64,000 nucleotides of DNA. It comes from Bacteroidia bacterium. Lineage in GTDB: Bacteria; Bacteroidota; Bacteroidia; CAILMK01; JBBDIG01. Numbering within the stretch: position 1 is the first letter of the stretch; each line of letters starts with the position of its first letter. The notes beneath the pieces were generated by a model, which searched no databases, was not told where the DNA came from, and was given only the letters and a program-made list of their open reading frames with translations. A program made the translations under genes and the position numbers. Positions 47,301 to 56,120 of this stretch are shown here, in pieces. The DNA is taken from assembly GCA_040880525.1 (NCBI GenBank), contig JBBDIG010000050.1, positions 1 to 64,000 on the forward strand. The letters run 5' to 3'.

Positions 47301-48458
47301 TTTTCCAGAAATGCACCCGGGTTGCCGTTTATCTTCGGCTCGCAACGTGATCTACGTGCAAGAGCAGCTACAGAAGGGTGGATCACCACGGACACCAACC
47401 TTACAGCGTTGTACGTGAGAAACAGAACTAAGAATCTTACCGCGCAGGGAACATTGGAACCCGTGAAGGATCTGCGAATAACACTGAATTTTTCCCAACG
47501 CGAAACTGAGAACTTCACCTCCAACTTCAGAACGATGGATGGATCCTCGTTTGAAAATCTTTCTCCGGTAACCAATGGCAGCTATTCATCCACCGTTATT
47601 ATTCTGCCAACTGCGTTTCAGAAATTAGGTGATCAGAATGAAAGCCAGACATTTGACAATTTTGAGAACTATCGCACAACGGTTGCAACTCGGCTAACTG
47701 AAGCAGGACAGCAGGTGGACAGCCTTTCTTCTCAGGAAGTGCTTATCCCGGCATTCCTTGCTGCCTACAAAGGTTCTGACCCTTCAGAAATTGGATTGAG
47801 CGCATTTCCCAAACTGCCGCTTCCGAACTGGAGGGTCAATTATAATGGCCTCTCCAAGATCAGTTTTTTCAAGCGTTTTGCCAATAATATTGTACTGAAT
47901 CATGGCTATAATGCCACTTATAGCGTGAACAACTATCTTTCATCGCTTCAGACCAACCGAATTGAAATTCAGCAGATAACTATACAGGAACAGTTCGCTC
48001 CATTGATCGGAGTAGATATTACATTTATAAATAATGTAACAGCACGTACTGAGTACAAAAAGAGAAGGATGCTTTCATTCACTTTTTCCAACTACCAACT
48101 CACGGAAGTGCGCGAAGACGGGATCACTATAGGATTGGGTTATCGCACCAAAGATTTTGTAGTGCCATTTAAATTCAGCGGGAAAAAACTTGTATTGCCG
48201 AACGACCTCTTATTTCGGCTGGATTTCTCCTGGCGAAATGACAAGACCCTTATTCGCAGGCTGGATCAGGAAATCACCGAGGCCACAGCCGGAATTGCTT
48301 CCTACTCCATTGATCCTGTGATTGAATACACGGTTAACGACAATTTGAATGTCAGGATATTCTTTAAGCGGGAGGCCACCATCCCTGCCGTGGCTACCAG
48401 CTATCCCAGGAGTTACACTCAGTTTGGGTTTAGCCTGAGATATACCCTGACGCAATAA
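41385..48458 (+). CDS. sprA: T9SS outer-membrane translocon / gliding protein SprA
   Basis: SprA forms the giant outer-membrane channel (a 36-strand barrel) through which the type IX secretion system exports proteins. The 2357-residue product has an N-terminal signal-like segment (about 7-28) and family hallmarks near the start of the mature protein: LLDDIFGGSFVDIRPQGSAE in part (about 155-172). Barrel strands run to the end (YTQFGFSLRYTLTQ). An acidic low-complexity insert (KEDTEGEEEEDEEEEET) lies near residues 1907-1923. SprA is essential for T9SS and gliding where studied, so this organism should have the system; its other components lie outside the window. The gene follows ruvA by 25 bp and is likely in the maeB-ruvA transcript. 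Confidence 0.96.
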   Translation: MLNNLKRVTLTVLAGSVILIFILGSEAKTPDNSYFNPETLKMLAPPDTLDDTSRLHFPLKPGMGGSHSMDLKTPEGYEKHVELDSTLENYRVYYTYNGMPVGEEELIPVEEYLEQNTREYQKDYFKTRSSAQNFVQGDRLIPKIDLGPPLLDDIFGGSFVDIRPQGSAELIFSGDINRVENPAWSVRQQRTTQFKFDQKIRMSVVGTIGDRIKIGVNYDSEASFDFDNEYKIAYEGDEDKIVRKVEAGNVSLPIPGSLITGSQELFGVKTELQFGKLRVATLFSQQKSEKKEIVLEDGAQRQEFDISALDYDANRHYFLNNFFRSGYDRYMQSLPVINSPIIVTRVEAWVTNRSGAYNNTRNIVGFMDLGAVDPYNDNISSNGGYPRNGANSLYNTLVSNPQFRQLSTSSQALTGLFGAAGGEDYSRISNARQLTQNEFQFNAKLGFISLNQPLNNDEVLAVAYEYTYNGATYQVGEFARDYAPSQANDQVLFLQLLKSENRRVDLPTWDLMMKNIYFLGSYQVQPEDFRLEVIYHDDRSGSDLNYIPESSQPQLSAKPLIRVFNLDQLNTQEEASPDGRFDYIEGVTVNSATGRIIFPVLEPFGSFLRSKFDDPALANKYVYSELYDSTQFQAEQFARLNKFFLKGYFQSAAGNEISLNAINVPEGSVRVTAGGAPLTEGQDYTVDYNLGRVTIINPSILNSGSVIKVTTESTTLFSVQQKTLMGTRLDYQFNEDFYVGGTLLHLRERPITQKVNIGDEPISNVIYGLDASYRTDSRLLTSLVDKIPFIDTKERSELLLSGEFAHLIPGHPKLLGSGGTAYIDDFEGSEVPYDMRVGNYWVHASTPTGQPDKFPNADLVNDLRYNYNRALISWYSIDQMFYRDGSNLMPEYMRNDAEMRSNHYVREVKEQEVFTNREIGSGQPGTLPTFDIAFFPRERGPYNYNVDNMDPNTGELMNPEDNWGGIMRRIETSDFEAANIEYMEFWMMDPFIYDSATSGGEIYLQLGNVSEDILKDGRKLYENGLPETEALVNVDTTTWGLVPTLPEINDAFNNEQSARQYQDVGYDGLTNENERSFFSTIHDFIQEVETKYGAGSDVANSIQQDPSGDDYRFFRGSEQDEQRLNVIERYKYYNNPDGNSPTPEQWPDDFSNSGQLQPNDEDINGDFTLSEFEDYFQYRIELRPDRMRVGENYIADRNVVPVTLPDGTSENVTWYQFKIPVQSYTGQIGQIRDFKSIRFMRMIYTGFQDSIITRFGTFQLIRGEWRRYLFDLKTPGEETPVDDQALTTFDISTVNIEENGRRNPIPYVLPPGIEREVNVNTTELLEQNEQSLALSVCELQDGDSRAAYKTITFDVRRYKNLKMFVHAEGNNLNDDELWLFIRLGTDFNNNYYEYAYPLTITQGQTREPTEIWPRENELLIPLDELYTTKIQRNNSGTGLLVPYTREFTNENGKAGIITVVGSPDLSNMRTIMMGLRNPATDDPLNPFPDNGQSLCGQVWVNELRVTDFDEEGGWAAILRATATLADFGKVTATVNRQTIGFGGIEQNLQERSLYDQTGADIQASFELGKFLPAKANVRIPMLLTYSVQSEKPKYNPLNPDLLLEQSLAEMGGGARDSLLELSETFIQRKGVTFTNVQKTRGAPAPGETAAKPRFYDIENWSLTYIYNQTYRRNPTTLYDSVTTHKGILAYNFGFNPKPVEPLKKLSNSKFLKPITDFNFFYLPQSISFRTELDRRYGVLKYRDLGEVKSILTANYDKSFRNRRIYDMRWDLTRSLKLSYSATADARFVEPPGPLDTREKKDSLWESISRLGQLMNFAQNATLSYDLPLRKLPITDWITSRTTYSATYNWIAAPPAADSLGNIAQNNRDIQINTQFNLVNLYNKITFLRNINQGKSNAEEIRKRREQQQPKEDTEGEEEEDEEEEETGLAGIKIVEGAARLLMSARNFSINYQFGRGTILPGFLPRPNIIGQDFSRNAPGLPFIFGSQRDLRARAATEGWITTDTNLTALYVRNRTKNLTAQGTLEPVKDLRITLNFSQRETENFTSNFRTMDGSSFENLSPVTNGSYSSTVIILPTAFQKLGDQNESQTFDNFENYRTTVATRLTEAGQQVDSLSSQEVLIPAFLAAYKGSDPSEIGLSAFPKLPLPNWRVNYNGLSKISFFKRFANNIVLNHGYNATYSVNNYLSSLQTNRIEIQQITIQEQFAPLIGVDITFINNVTARTEYKKRRMLSFTFSNYQLTEVREDGITIGLGYRTKDFVVPFKFSGKKLVLPNDLLFRLDFSWRNDKTLIRRLDQEITEATAGIASYSIDPVIEYTVNDNLNVRIFFKREATIPAVATSYPRSYTQFGFSLRYTLTQ

Positions 48459-48576
48459 AGATTGAATTGAGAATACCACAGCCCTAAGGGATAAAAGAGC
48501 CGGCTCTCTCTGGCATTTTCTCCTGACGAAATAAAAATAACTGTAATTTCGGCACCCAAAAAAATAAAGATTGAAG

Positions 48577-48960
48577 ATGAATTTTCCAGAGGAATTGAAG
48601 TACACCAAAGACCATGAATGGGTGAGAATCGAAGGCGACAATGCCATTATTGGAATAACTGATTTTGCCCAGAGCGAACTGGGAGACATTGTATACGTGG
48701 AAGTGGATACAGTGGGTGACGAATTGGAAAAAGATGAAGTATTCGGAACCGTGGAGGCAGTAAAAACAGTATCAGACCTCTTTATGCCACTTTCCGGAGA
48801 AGTATTGGAACTGAACGAAAAACTGGAAGAAAACCCGGAGGTGGTAAATGATGATCCATACAAGGATGGCTGGATGATCAAGATCAGGATGAAGGATTCT
48901 TCAGAAGCAGATCAACTGCTTTCAGCCGCAGAATATAAAGAACTTGTCGGCCAGTCTTAA
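48577..48960 (+). CDS. gcvH: Glycine cleavage system H protein
   Basis: Lipoylated carrier that shuttles the aminomethyl group in glycine cleavage; some H proteins also feed lipoyl transfer. The 127-residue product has [14 protein letters not shown] (8-21), [18 protein letters not shown] (26-43), and the lipoyl Lys63 in [12 protein letters not shown]. The tail [10 protein letters not shown] is also typical. A TTG six bases upstream is in frame but the ATG is preferred. It overlaps the VanZ-like gene. Confidence 0.95.
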   Translation: MNFPEELKYTKDHEWVRIEGDNAIIGITDFAQSELGDIVYVEVDTVGDELEKDEVFGTVEAVKTVSDLFMPLSGEVLELNEKLEENPEVVNDDPYKDGWMIKIRMKDSSEADQLLSAAEYKELVGQS

Positions 48961-49369
48961 TATATCCCGGGCCTGGAATTTCTTGCGGTGGCTGATCCCG
49001 GCAATTTTATGGGGTGGCTTCATTACTATAATGAGTGGCGTACCCGGTGGAACTATTAAAGTAAAAAATTTCTGGGATCTCATCACATTTGATAAGTTTG
49101 GCCATGTGGCCTTTTATGCGGTTTTCAGCTATCTGCTCGCAGTAGGAATCTATAAGCAACATACGTTTAAGGCTATTCGTTATCATGGAAGGATTTATGT
49201 TTTATGCATTTCAGTGCTTTTTGGCATCTTACAAGAGATCTTTCAGTTGCTTCAAAATGATGGAAGATCAGCCGAATTTGCTGACGTGATCGCGAATACG
49301 GCCGGGGCATTGGCAGGAGTGGCAATATTCAATTTAATCTTTGGCAAAGTGCTGAAGGAAACAAAATAA
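48944..49369 (+). CDS. VanZ-like membrane protein
   Basis: The 141-residue inner-membrane product has four hydrophobic segments and the VanZ pattern: [14 protein letters not shown] (about 23-36), [16 protein letters not shown] (about 50-65), [11 protein letters not shown] (about 91-101) and [14 protein letters not shown] (about 113-126). Function is unknown; VanZ homologues affect envelope or teicoplanin resistance. No ATG is available before the first membrane segment: the frame begins at TTG 48944, overlapping the gcvH end by 17 bp. Confidence 0.82.
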   Translation: MSASLNISRAWNFLRWLIPAILWGGFITIMSGVPGGTIKVKNFWDLITFDKFGHVAFYAVFSYLLAVGIYKQHTFKAIRYHGRIYVLCISVLFGILQEIFQLLQNDGRSAEFADVIANTAGALAGVAIFNLIFGKVLKETK

Positions 49370-49378
49370 ATTAATTGT

Positions 49379-50053
49379 ATGGAACCTAAAAAAACGGAAA
49401 GAGCAGACGTAGATAAACGAAGAGGCATGTTCTTCATGGGCGGCCTTATCTTTAGCTTACTCGTTGTAATCGTGGCATTCACTATTGAAGAACAGGATCC
49501 GGAACCCATGGAACTCACCAGCAACCTGATGCTTGACGAGGATGAAGAAATTATCCTCAATACACAGCAGGAGGAGAAACCGCCTCCACCGCCCCCCCCT
49601 CCGGAGCTCGAAGTGGTGGACGATGAGGAAGAGATTGAGGAGGATCAACCTGAACTGGAAGATGTGGACGTGGATGAAGATGTAGCGATGGATATGCCAG
49701 ACATTGAGGCCCCTACAGAAGAAGTTAAGGATGATAAGATTTTTGTAACCGTTGAGCAGGCTCCTTCTTTTCCGGGTGGAGAAGCGAAATTGTATGAATA
49801 CATTAATAAGAATCTGAAGTATCCTACGATGGAAAAAGAGAATAACATCCAGGGTACAGCGGTGCTTACTTTCGTAGTCGAAAGAGATGGTTCTATTTCC
49901 AATATTAAAGTGCTGAAAGGCGTAAGCCAGGGTATTGATGAAGAGGCAAAGCGCGTGGTGAGGAATATGCCGCGCTGGACTCCCGGTGAACAGCGCAACC
50001 GGCCGGTAAGGGTTCAGTTCGTGCTTCCCATTCGGTTTGTGCTTTCTTATTAA
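49379..50053 (+). CDS. TonB family energy transducer (copy 1)
   Basis: Inner-membrane protein that carries proton-motive force to outer-membrane receptors. The 224-residue product has one N-terminal membrane segment (about 15-37, after RRGMFFMGG). Its periplasmic linker has a run of prolines (PPPPPPPPELE) and then a very acidic stretch. The C-terminal TonB domain starts QAPSFPGGEAKLYEYINKNL (about 126-145) and has TAVLTFVVERDGSISN. It lies 9 bp after the VanZ-like gene and is likely in the same transcript. Confidence 0.87.
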   Translation: MEPKKTERADVDKRRGMFFMGGLIFSLLVVIVAFTIEEQDPEPMELTSNLMLDEDEEIILNTQQEEKPPPPPPPPELEVVDDEEEIEEDQPELEDVDVDEDVAMDMPDIEAPTEEVKDDKIFVTVEQAPSFPGGEAKLYEYINKNLKYPTMEKENNIQGTAVLTFVVERDGSISNIKVLKGVSQGIDEEAKRVVRNMPRWTPGEQRNRPVRVQFVLPIRFVLSY

Positions 50054-50072
50054 GCAATTCCCCAAGATGTTT

Positions 50073-50104
50073 AAAAGCCTGTTTCTATCCGAAGCAGGCT
50101 TTTT
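50073..50104 (+). terminator. Intrinsic terminator between the two TonB genes
   Basis: AAAAGCCTG (50073-50081) pairs with CAGGCTTTT (50095-50103) around a 13-base loop, followed by T residues. Confidence 0.62.
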
Positions 50105-50228
50105 CATTTTCAAGAACTCCTGATCCCTTTTCAGAAAAGGTTCGTCCGGGTTCATAAATGGCGGAAGTTTTCATGGCTTGTTGCGTTTAAATTCAAAACG
50201 TTTCCGTTCATTTTAAAAATTTAAAACC

Positions 50229-50912
50229 ATGAATTCTCCACATTCCAAAAATGACAGGATTGATAGCCAGCGGGGCATTTTTTTTCAATTGGGGCTTGTA
50301 ATCTCCATTCTTTCCGTCATCATTTTTATGAATTTCACTTACTCTGTCAAAAAGCCTGAAGCAGCCGAAGAACCTGTTGATCCTCCAACTGATTTTAATG
50401 CTAAAGTCACAATAATTGAAAAGGAGGAAAGGAAGCCGGAAGAACCGGAACCAACGAAGGAGCAACAAAAAATTTACGATCCGGATAAAATTAAGATTGT
50501 CGAAAAGAAGGCAAAACCCTCCCCGGATTCCATAGTTCCGCTGATTGATACTTCAATGTTTTCGATTTATAAGGAGCCAAAGCCAGATGATGAGCCGGTA
50601 CCTTTTGACTTGATGGAAGATAAACCTGCATTTCCGGATGGAGAAGAGGGATTGTATAAATTTATGGGAAAGAATATCAAGTATCCGCCAAGAGCAAAAA
50701 GGGAATCAGAACAGGGGACGGTGGTCGTTTATTTTATAATAGAGAAAGATGGCTCGGTGGGCAATATCAAAATATTGAAAAGTGTGTCGCCCGAAATTTA
50801 TGCCGAGGCCATTCGGGTTCTGAAGCTCATGCCCAACTGGTCTCCGGGTAGGCAGCGTGGAGAATACGTTCGGGTGAGCTTTATCTTTCCTCTGAAATTC
50901 TCGCTGCAATAA
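50229..50912 (+). CDS. TonB family energy transducer (copy 2)
   Basis: The 227-residue paralogue of the preceding gene shares the RGIFFQLGLVISIL membrane start (about 14-38) and the TonB domain (about 133-227: PAFPDGEEGLYKFMGKNIKY, VVYFIIEKDGSVGNIK). Its linker is Glu/Pro/Lys-rich and differs from copy 1, so the two may reach different receptors or partners. A terminator separates it from copy 1, so it has its own promoter. Its stop codon immediately adjoins the shared 3' segment of the PKD gene. Confidence 0.87.
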   Translation: MNSPHSKNDRIDSQRGIFFQLGLVISILSVIIFMNFTYSVKKPEAAEEPVDPPTDFNAKVTIIEKEERKPEEPEPTKEQQKIYDPDKIKIVEKKAKPSPDSIVPLIDTSMFSIYKEPKPDDEPVPFDLMEDKPAFPDGEEGLYKFMGKNIKYPPRAKRESEQGTVVVYFIIEKDGSVGNIKILKSVSPEIYAEAIRVLKLMPNWSPGRQRGEYVRVSFIFPLKFSLQ

Positions 50913-53639
50913 GCCGCATCTCTTCTACCTGAGCAGCGTAACGGTCCCTCTGAGGATGTGATCTTGGGCGTCATATCCCACTCCTTTTACCACGTAGATG
51001 TAAACGCCCTGGTTTGCGGGTATACCGTTATAGCTACCATCCCAGCCTTCTTTCCAGTCATTGGTTTCGAATACCTTTTGGCCCCATCGGTCGTAGATCG
51101 TCATGCGGTATTCTTTGAGTTTTTGGGGAGTGAGGCGGTGAATGGAGATGGGATGAACGTAGAATACATCATTGATCCGGTCCTCGTTGGGGCTGAATGC
51201 TGAAGGAACAAAAAGGCTGGAGGGATAAATGGTGCAGGCCAGGTTGGAGACGGAGGTATCGGCATTGGCTGAATTTTCCACGGCTTTCACGCGATAGCAC
51301 CAGTCCGCCTCAATATGGCGATGAAGGCCAGTATCGATGAAGGTGGTGGTAGCACCGTCCACCGTTCCGATGGATTGGAAGCTGCCGTTGGGCTGCATGA
51401 GTTGCACGATATATTGATCTATCCCTGCTGCCCATTCCTGGTAAGGATTCCACTTAAGTTCCACCTGGTACACCTCGTTGTTAATGATCCCGGCCTGAAG
51501 GTAAATGGTGGTGGCTTCATTGCTCAATGGAGAAACGTATCCGCAGGCATCTTCCACCGAGATCCGGTACCGGTACGGTTCGAGGTTCACCTTTGCTTTG
51601 TAGTCAGAAAACGATGTGTTGGGGGTTTCATCGAAATCATTTTCCCATCCGTATCGGCTGGTGTAGCGGTCAATAATGTATCGCTGAATATTTTTTTGAG
51701 TTCCGGCTTCCCAGGAGATGAAGGAGGAAAAGCTGTCGGCTACGGTAGCCACAAAGAGTTCAAGGGGCTCTTCCTGGTATAGATAGGGCGCGCGGTTGCA
51801 GGCATAGTTGCTGCCGGAGGCCAGTCCGCTGGGGCTTATGGCCTGCACAAAGTAGCAATAGGTGGTGTCGCACAAGTTCTCGTCCAGGTAAGATCTTTCC
51901 GTACCGGGAACGGTATCAATAAGCTGGTAGGGTTCATTCCCGATGGTCCTGAAAATTTCATATCGCACTACGTTGCTCCAGCCTTTGTAAGGGCTCCAGC
52001 TCAGCAGATTTTGAGAAGGTCCCTGTGAGTAGGCGTTGAGTACTACTGTGCAATGATCTCCTGAGATCTCAGAAAGATTACCACAATCATCGGCTACCTG
52101 CATAGCATAACAATATGATTTGGTATGTGGGTTTGTGTTTGAGGAATCAGTAAAGCGTGTTTCGTTAATGTCATCAGTTAAATGATGGGGATTTGTGGCA
52201 TCAATGGAGCGCATGATGCGGTACTGGCCGAAGTCATCAAGGGAAGATTGATCCCACACCACTTCCACATGATTACTGCTTCCGTCTGTGGTGGAATTTT
52301 TTTGCACAGATACGTAGAGGAGGTCATTCACGGGAGGTGCGGCAGTATCTTTCACGCGCACCAAGCCGGGCATAATGATAGTGTCGGGGCATCCGTATTC
52401 GTCCATTACCGCCAGGGTTACGTCATAAGATCCGGGGTTGAAGTAATGATAAGGATCAGGATTTCGTACGGAAGCGGTATCATCACCGGTATCAGGATCG
52501 CCAAAATTCCAGGCAAAGCTGGTGAGGCGGTATGGGCTGTAGCTTTGGTCCTGGAAACTCACGCTGTCGCCAGAGCAAATGAGGGTATCAGAATAAAGGA
52601 AGTTGGCAACGGGGCTTTCGCGAACGTCCATCAGCCTGGGGTGGGCCACGCGGTGAGTGCAGCCATAGGCGTTTTCCACTTCGAGGGCTACGGTATAGAG
52701 TCCGTGGCTAAAGGGGTGGAGCGGGTTGGCCACGGTGGCATCTACCGAGCCGTCATTATCAAAATCCCAGCGGTAGGTCAAATTTCCGGGAGGTCCGGTA
52801 AACTTCACCCTGAGCGGTTCGCAGCCAGCCGTGGTATCCCATGAAAAGGAAGCATCAGGATTGGGAAAAATAATAATGGTATCGCGGAAAGGCACCGAAC
52901 AACCGGCAGCATTTTTTACCGTCAGGGTAGGGAAAAAGATCATGGAATCGAGTCCGCTGCTGTAGTTAAAGCGGTAAGTATGCGGAGGGAGTTGATTTTC
53001 CACGGGCACGGAGCCATCACCATAATCCAGAGTGAAATCAATAAATCCCTGGCTTTCATTGGTAAAATGTACGAGAAGGGAATCGCAACCCTTGTTCTGG
53101 TTCACAGAAAACCGGGGTTCGGGAGCGGGTAAAATGGTAATAAAATCCTTTATGGTAATGCTGTCTTCACATCCTCCTTTGCCTGTAATATAAAGCGTTA
53201 CATCTACATTCCCAGTGTCAGAATAAGTAAAAACCGGATCCGGGCCGGAAGAATCAATCACACCGTCTCCGTCCAAATCCCATTGCCAGTCAATAGCCGC
53301 AATGCTGCGGTCATGGAACTGAACCGTAAAGGGCGGACATCCGCTGGAAGAATCAGCCGTAAAATCAGGGATCGGGCGGGGATAGAGGAGAACGGTATCC
53401 GTGAAGGAAGCCGCACAGTTATTCGCATCCCTGGCAATGAGGGTAGGGAGAAAAATAGCAGAATCGGCCACACCCAGCGGCAGTTGATAGAGGTGTTTGT
53501 TGATGGTACCTGAATCCGGGAAAGAGCCATCCCCATAATCAAAAATAAAACTGGTGGTATTGATGCTCTGGTTTGTAAATGTTACCTCCAGTCGTTCGCA
53601 GGCAGAATCCTTATCCAGCGTAAAGTGGGGTTCGGGGCC
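50912..53639. repeat. 2.7-kb near-identical segment, copy 1 (PKD gene 3' half)
   Basis: Positions 50912-53639 match 56334-59061 with a constant offset of 5422 and no indels. Differences are few and cluster near 50955-50990 and at one base near 53596. Identity ends sharply at GGGGCC. It covers the last roughly 900 codons of each PKD gene and 13 bases after the stop. Confidence 0.92.
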
Positions 53640-56120
53640 TAATATTACTATATGCTGTGTTTTCATAACAGAATCGCGGCAGGTGTTGTCTTTGATTGCT
53701 ACCAGACTGACGTCAAATCCGGATACATTATTAACCTCATAGGTGTGATGCGGATTTTCATTGGTGGTTTCCAGGAAAGTACCATCGCCAAAATCCCAAA
53801 GATATTTATCGGCATTTTCAGATTCAGAATTAAATTGTATGGATACGGGTGCGCAGTATTTTAAAGTATCTGATGTTGTAAATGCGGCCGTAGGTGCTGC
53901 CACGCATATATTTTCATACGATATAGTATCATAGCACATCACTCCATCAATTAATTTTCCCGTTACCAGAATAATCTCATAACAGGTGTCTTCATAAAAG
54001 ATTACCTGGGGATTGGTATCGCTATCTGAAGGAAAAAAATCAGCGGAAGGAGGGTTAGTGGACCATTTCCAATGAGTTGGGCCGAGCGAAGAACTATCGG
54101 TAAGCTGAATAGGTGTATTCGCACAAAAAACCAGCTCCATCCGGAAGTTGGGTTTGGTACCAACGCATATACCTCCGGGTGGTGTAATGTTTTGCCCGCA
54201 GCCCATTTTATCCACTATCGCCAAAGTAGGACTATAGCACCCCGAAGCCTTTAAAAACATAGTAGCTTCAGTGCTGTCCGTCCGGTCGAAAGTGACATCC
54301 TCTTCAGGTGAAGCTGACCATTTAAAGCTGAGTGAATCGGCTGATGACGGGGGATATACCGCCCAAATCTCAGAACTTAACTCAATAGAGTCTCCTTTGC
54401 AGGCAAGCGTGCTGCTGACTGACACCTCAGCAGACACCCCATTGACAGTCAGGTAATTGAATCTTATGAATGTGTCAACACAGGTGGGGCTGTTTTTTAC
54501 AATAAGCGTTACATGGTACTTTCCCGGCATTCTGGGAATGAAAACAGGATTGCGTTGCGAAAGGGTGCTTTTGGTACTACTGCTGTCGGCATGTTGTATG
54601 ATCCATATATAATCATATTGATTCGAGGACGGTGCTTCAGGTATCGTAGAGTCTTGTAAATTAATTACGTCTTGCACACACACTACTGTATCCTGTGTCG
54701 CAAAATTTGCTTTGGGTTTTCCAATCCGGATAAATTCTTCATATAGTCTGGTATGACTGCAACCGTTAGTACTGGTAGCCGTGATCCGAACATCATACAC
54801 GCCATTGTTGGTAAAAGTAAATGCCGTGTCCATTTTGTTAATCGGACCGATGGTGGAATTGGGGAGTAACGTTCCCGCAGAATCATAAAATTCCCACTTA
54901 TAAAAGGTGATACCTGAAGGTTCAACAGATTCATTTTTGAAATGAACTGTAGCGGGGACCTCGCAGGGGAACCTGTCAGCAGAACTCAGTTGCGCCATTG
55001 GTGGCCGTATGTCAAGTACATTATCATACCTGACCCGGTTCAGGCAACCTTCTTCACTATATTTAAAGCTTACCGTCATTCTTTTACTGCCTGCTGTTGG
55101 GTGGCGGATTGTAAAAGAACTGGAAGTTTGATCTACCAATTCTGCATTCTGAAAATCCCAGCTAAAGTATCCGCGCCCGCCATTATTTGAGTTGCTGGTT
55201 ACAATCACCTCTTCGCCCACGCAAACCGTATTTTTTGATACTACGAAGTAATCTTTAATGAAGTCCTGATACTCAATGGTATATTGGCATCCGGAGGTGG
55301 TGGTTACCGTAAGTTTTACTTTTTCTGAAAGCGTAGAAGAGAAGGGGTAATTAATGGTTGGGTTTGAAAGGGAAGAAGAACTAGGATTGCCTCCTGGAAA
55401 TTCCCATTGATAGCTCTGAACGGTCTGGCCGTATGTGTTCAGGTCAGGCGTAAATGTCGCAGAAATGGTATTTCCATTTTTAACAGCATTCACACAAAAA
55501 TCCACATCGAAGGTTTGGAATATTTTAACATAATCGGATTTTGAGAAAATACCGGTGCAGCCATTGGAATTGGTCACCTTAAGTGTCAGGGATTTATTTC
55601 CCAAAGAGTTGAAAAGGTGGGGGATTGTCTGCGACCCGTTGGGATGATAAAAGCCATCTATCGTCCATTCTCTGGAAACTACATTGGGTGTGGAATCGGT
55701 GAACATTACATTTCCCGGTCCGTCACAAAGAACCCTGGATGATGCGTGAACCTGTGGGCTGGGAGAGGGAAGGACAGTAATATATCCTGCTTTGATAACG
55801 GTATCGCAAAATGTGCCGTTGGGAAGTTTGACAAGCAATTTTATGGTATAGTTGCCGGGAGAGCTAAAGCTCCTGAATACAGAATCATTTCCGCTCAGGA
55901 ATCCGTTACCAAAATCCCAGTAAAATTCGCTGCCTAACGGTGCGCCTGTAGCGATTATATTGATCAGGCCAGGAGTACATGCTATCCGGAGATCAGCATT
56001 AAAATCAATTGATGAACAATTGCTTTGACCGAAAGAAGAGTGAGAAACCAGTTGAAAAAGAAGGAAGGCCAATATCAAAGGCCATTTCATACCTGTCTTT
56101 TTCAATAAATTGAGATGCAT
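50925..56120 (-). CDS. Giant PKD-repeat secreted protein with type B T9SS sorting domain (copy 1)
   Basis: The 1731-residue product has a signal peptide (about 10-32, SSFGQ) and an array of about ten to twelve PKD-type beta domains, many with the W-D/Y-G-D-G signature (YLWDFGDGTFLE, FIFDYGDGSFPD, WQWDLDGDGVID, YRWDFDNDGSVD). Three or four fibronectin III-like repeats follow. The C terminus is a gliding-motility-associated domain (FVPSAFSPNEDRINDVF, YDRWGQKVFETNDW, NQGVYIYVVKG), the CHU_C/type B signal for T9SS export and surface attachment. It is a likely adhesin or surface fibre. The last roughly 900 residues are nearly identical to copy 2. Confidence 0.92.
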   Translation of the reverse strand: MHLNLLKKTGMKWPLILAFLLFQLVSHSSFGQSNCSSIDFNADLRIACTPGLINIIATGAPLGSEFYWDFGNGFLSGNDSVFRSFSSPGNYTIKLLVKLPNGTFCDTVIKAGYITVLPSPSPQVHASSRVLCDGPGNVMFTDSTPNVVSREWTIDGFYHPNGSQTIPHLFNSLGNKSLTLKVTNSNGCTGIFSKSDYVKIFQTFDVDFCVNAVKNGNTISATFTPDLNTYGQTVQSYQWEFPGGNPSSSSLSNPTINYPFSSTLSEKVKLTVTTTSGCQYTIEYQDFIKDYFVVSKNTVCVGEEVIVTSNSNNGGRGYFSWDFQNAELVDQTSSSFTIRHPTAGSKRMTVSFKYSEEGCLNRVRYDNVLDIRPPMAQLSSADRFPCEVPATVHFKNESVEPSGITFYKWEFYDSAGTLLPNSTIGPINKMDTAFTFTNNGVYDVRITATSTNGCSHTRLYEEFIRIGKPKANFATQDTVVCVQDVINLQDSTIPEAPSSNQYDYIWIIQHADSSSTKSTLSQRNPVFIPRMPGKYHVTLIVKNSPTCVDTFIRFNYLTVNGVSAEVSVSSTLACKGDSIELSSEIWAVYPPSSADSLSFKWSASPEEDVTFDRTDSTEATMFLKASGCYSPTLAIVDKMGCGQNITPPGGICVGTKPNFRMELVFCANTPIQLTDSSSLGPTHWKWSTNPPSADFFPSDSDTNPQVIFYEDTCYEIILVTGKLIDGVMCYDTISYENICVAAPTAAFTTSDTLKYCAPVSIQFNSESENADKYLWDFGDGTFLETTNENPHHTYEVNNVSGFDVSLVAIKDNTCRDSVMKTQHIVILGPEPHFTLDKDSACERLEVTFTNQSINTTSFIFDYGDGSFPDSGTINKHLYQLPLGVADSAIFLPTLIARDANNCAASFTDTVLLYPRPIPDFTADSSSGCPPFTVQFHDRSIAAIDWQWDLDGDGVIDSSGPDPVFTYSDTGNVDVTLYITGKGGCEDSITIKDFITILPAPEPRFSVNQNKGCDSLLVHFTNESQGFIDFTLDYGDGSVPVENQLPPHTYRFNYSSGLDSMIFFPTLTVKNAAGCSVPFRDTIIIFPNPDASFSWDTTAGCEPLRVKFTGPPGNLTYRWDFDNDGSVDATVANPLHPFSHGLYTVALEVENAYGCTHRVAHPRLMDVRESPVANFLYSDTLICSGDSVSFQDQSYSPYRLTSFAWNFGDPDTGDDTASVRNPDPYHYFNPGSYDVTLAVMDEYGCPDTIIMPGLVRVKDTAAPPVNDLLYVSVQKNSTTDGSSNHVEVVWDQSSLDDFGQYRIMRSIDATNPHHLTDDINETRFTDSSNTNPHTKSYCYAMQVADDCGNLSEISGDHCTVVLNAYSQGPSQNLLSWSPYKGWSNVVRYEIFRTIGNEPYQLIDTVPGTERSYLDENLCDTTYCYFVQAISPSGLASGSNYACNRAPYLYQEEPLELFVATVADSFSSFISWEAGTQKNIQRYIIDRYTSRYGWENDFDETPNTSFSDYKAKVNLEPYRYRISVEDACGYVSPLSNEATTIYLQAGIINNEVYQVELKWNPYQEWAAGIDQYIVQLMQPNGSFQSIGTVDGATTTFIDTGLHRHIEADWCYRVKAVENSANADTSVSNLACTIYPSSLFVPSAFSPNEDRINDVFYVHPISIHRLTPQKLKEYRMTIYDRWGQKVFETNDWKEGWDGSYNGIPANQGVYIYVVKGVGYDAQDHILRGTVTLLR

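Noticed and set aside
52182-52844. 220-codon plus-strand frame inside PKD copy 1 (and its twin at 57604-58266)
   Set aside because: It is identical in both copies only because the PKD gene is; no domain is seen, so it is an antisense shadow.
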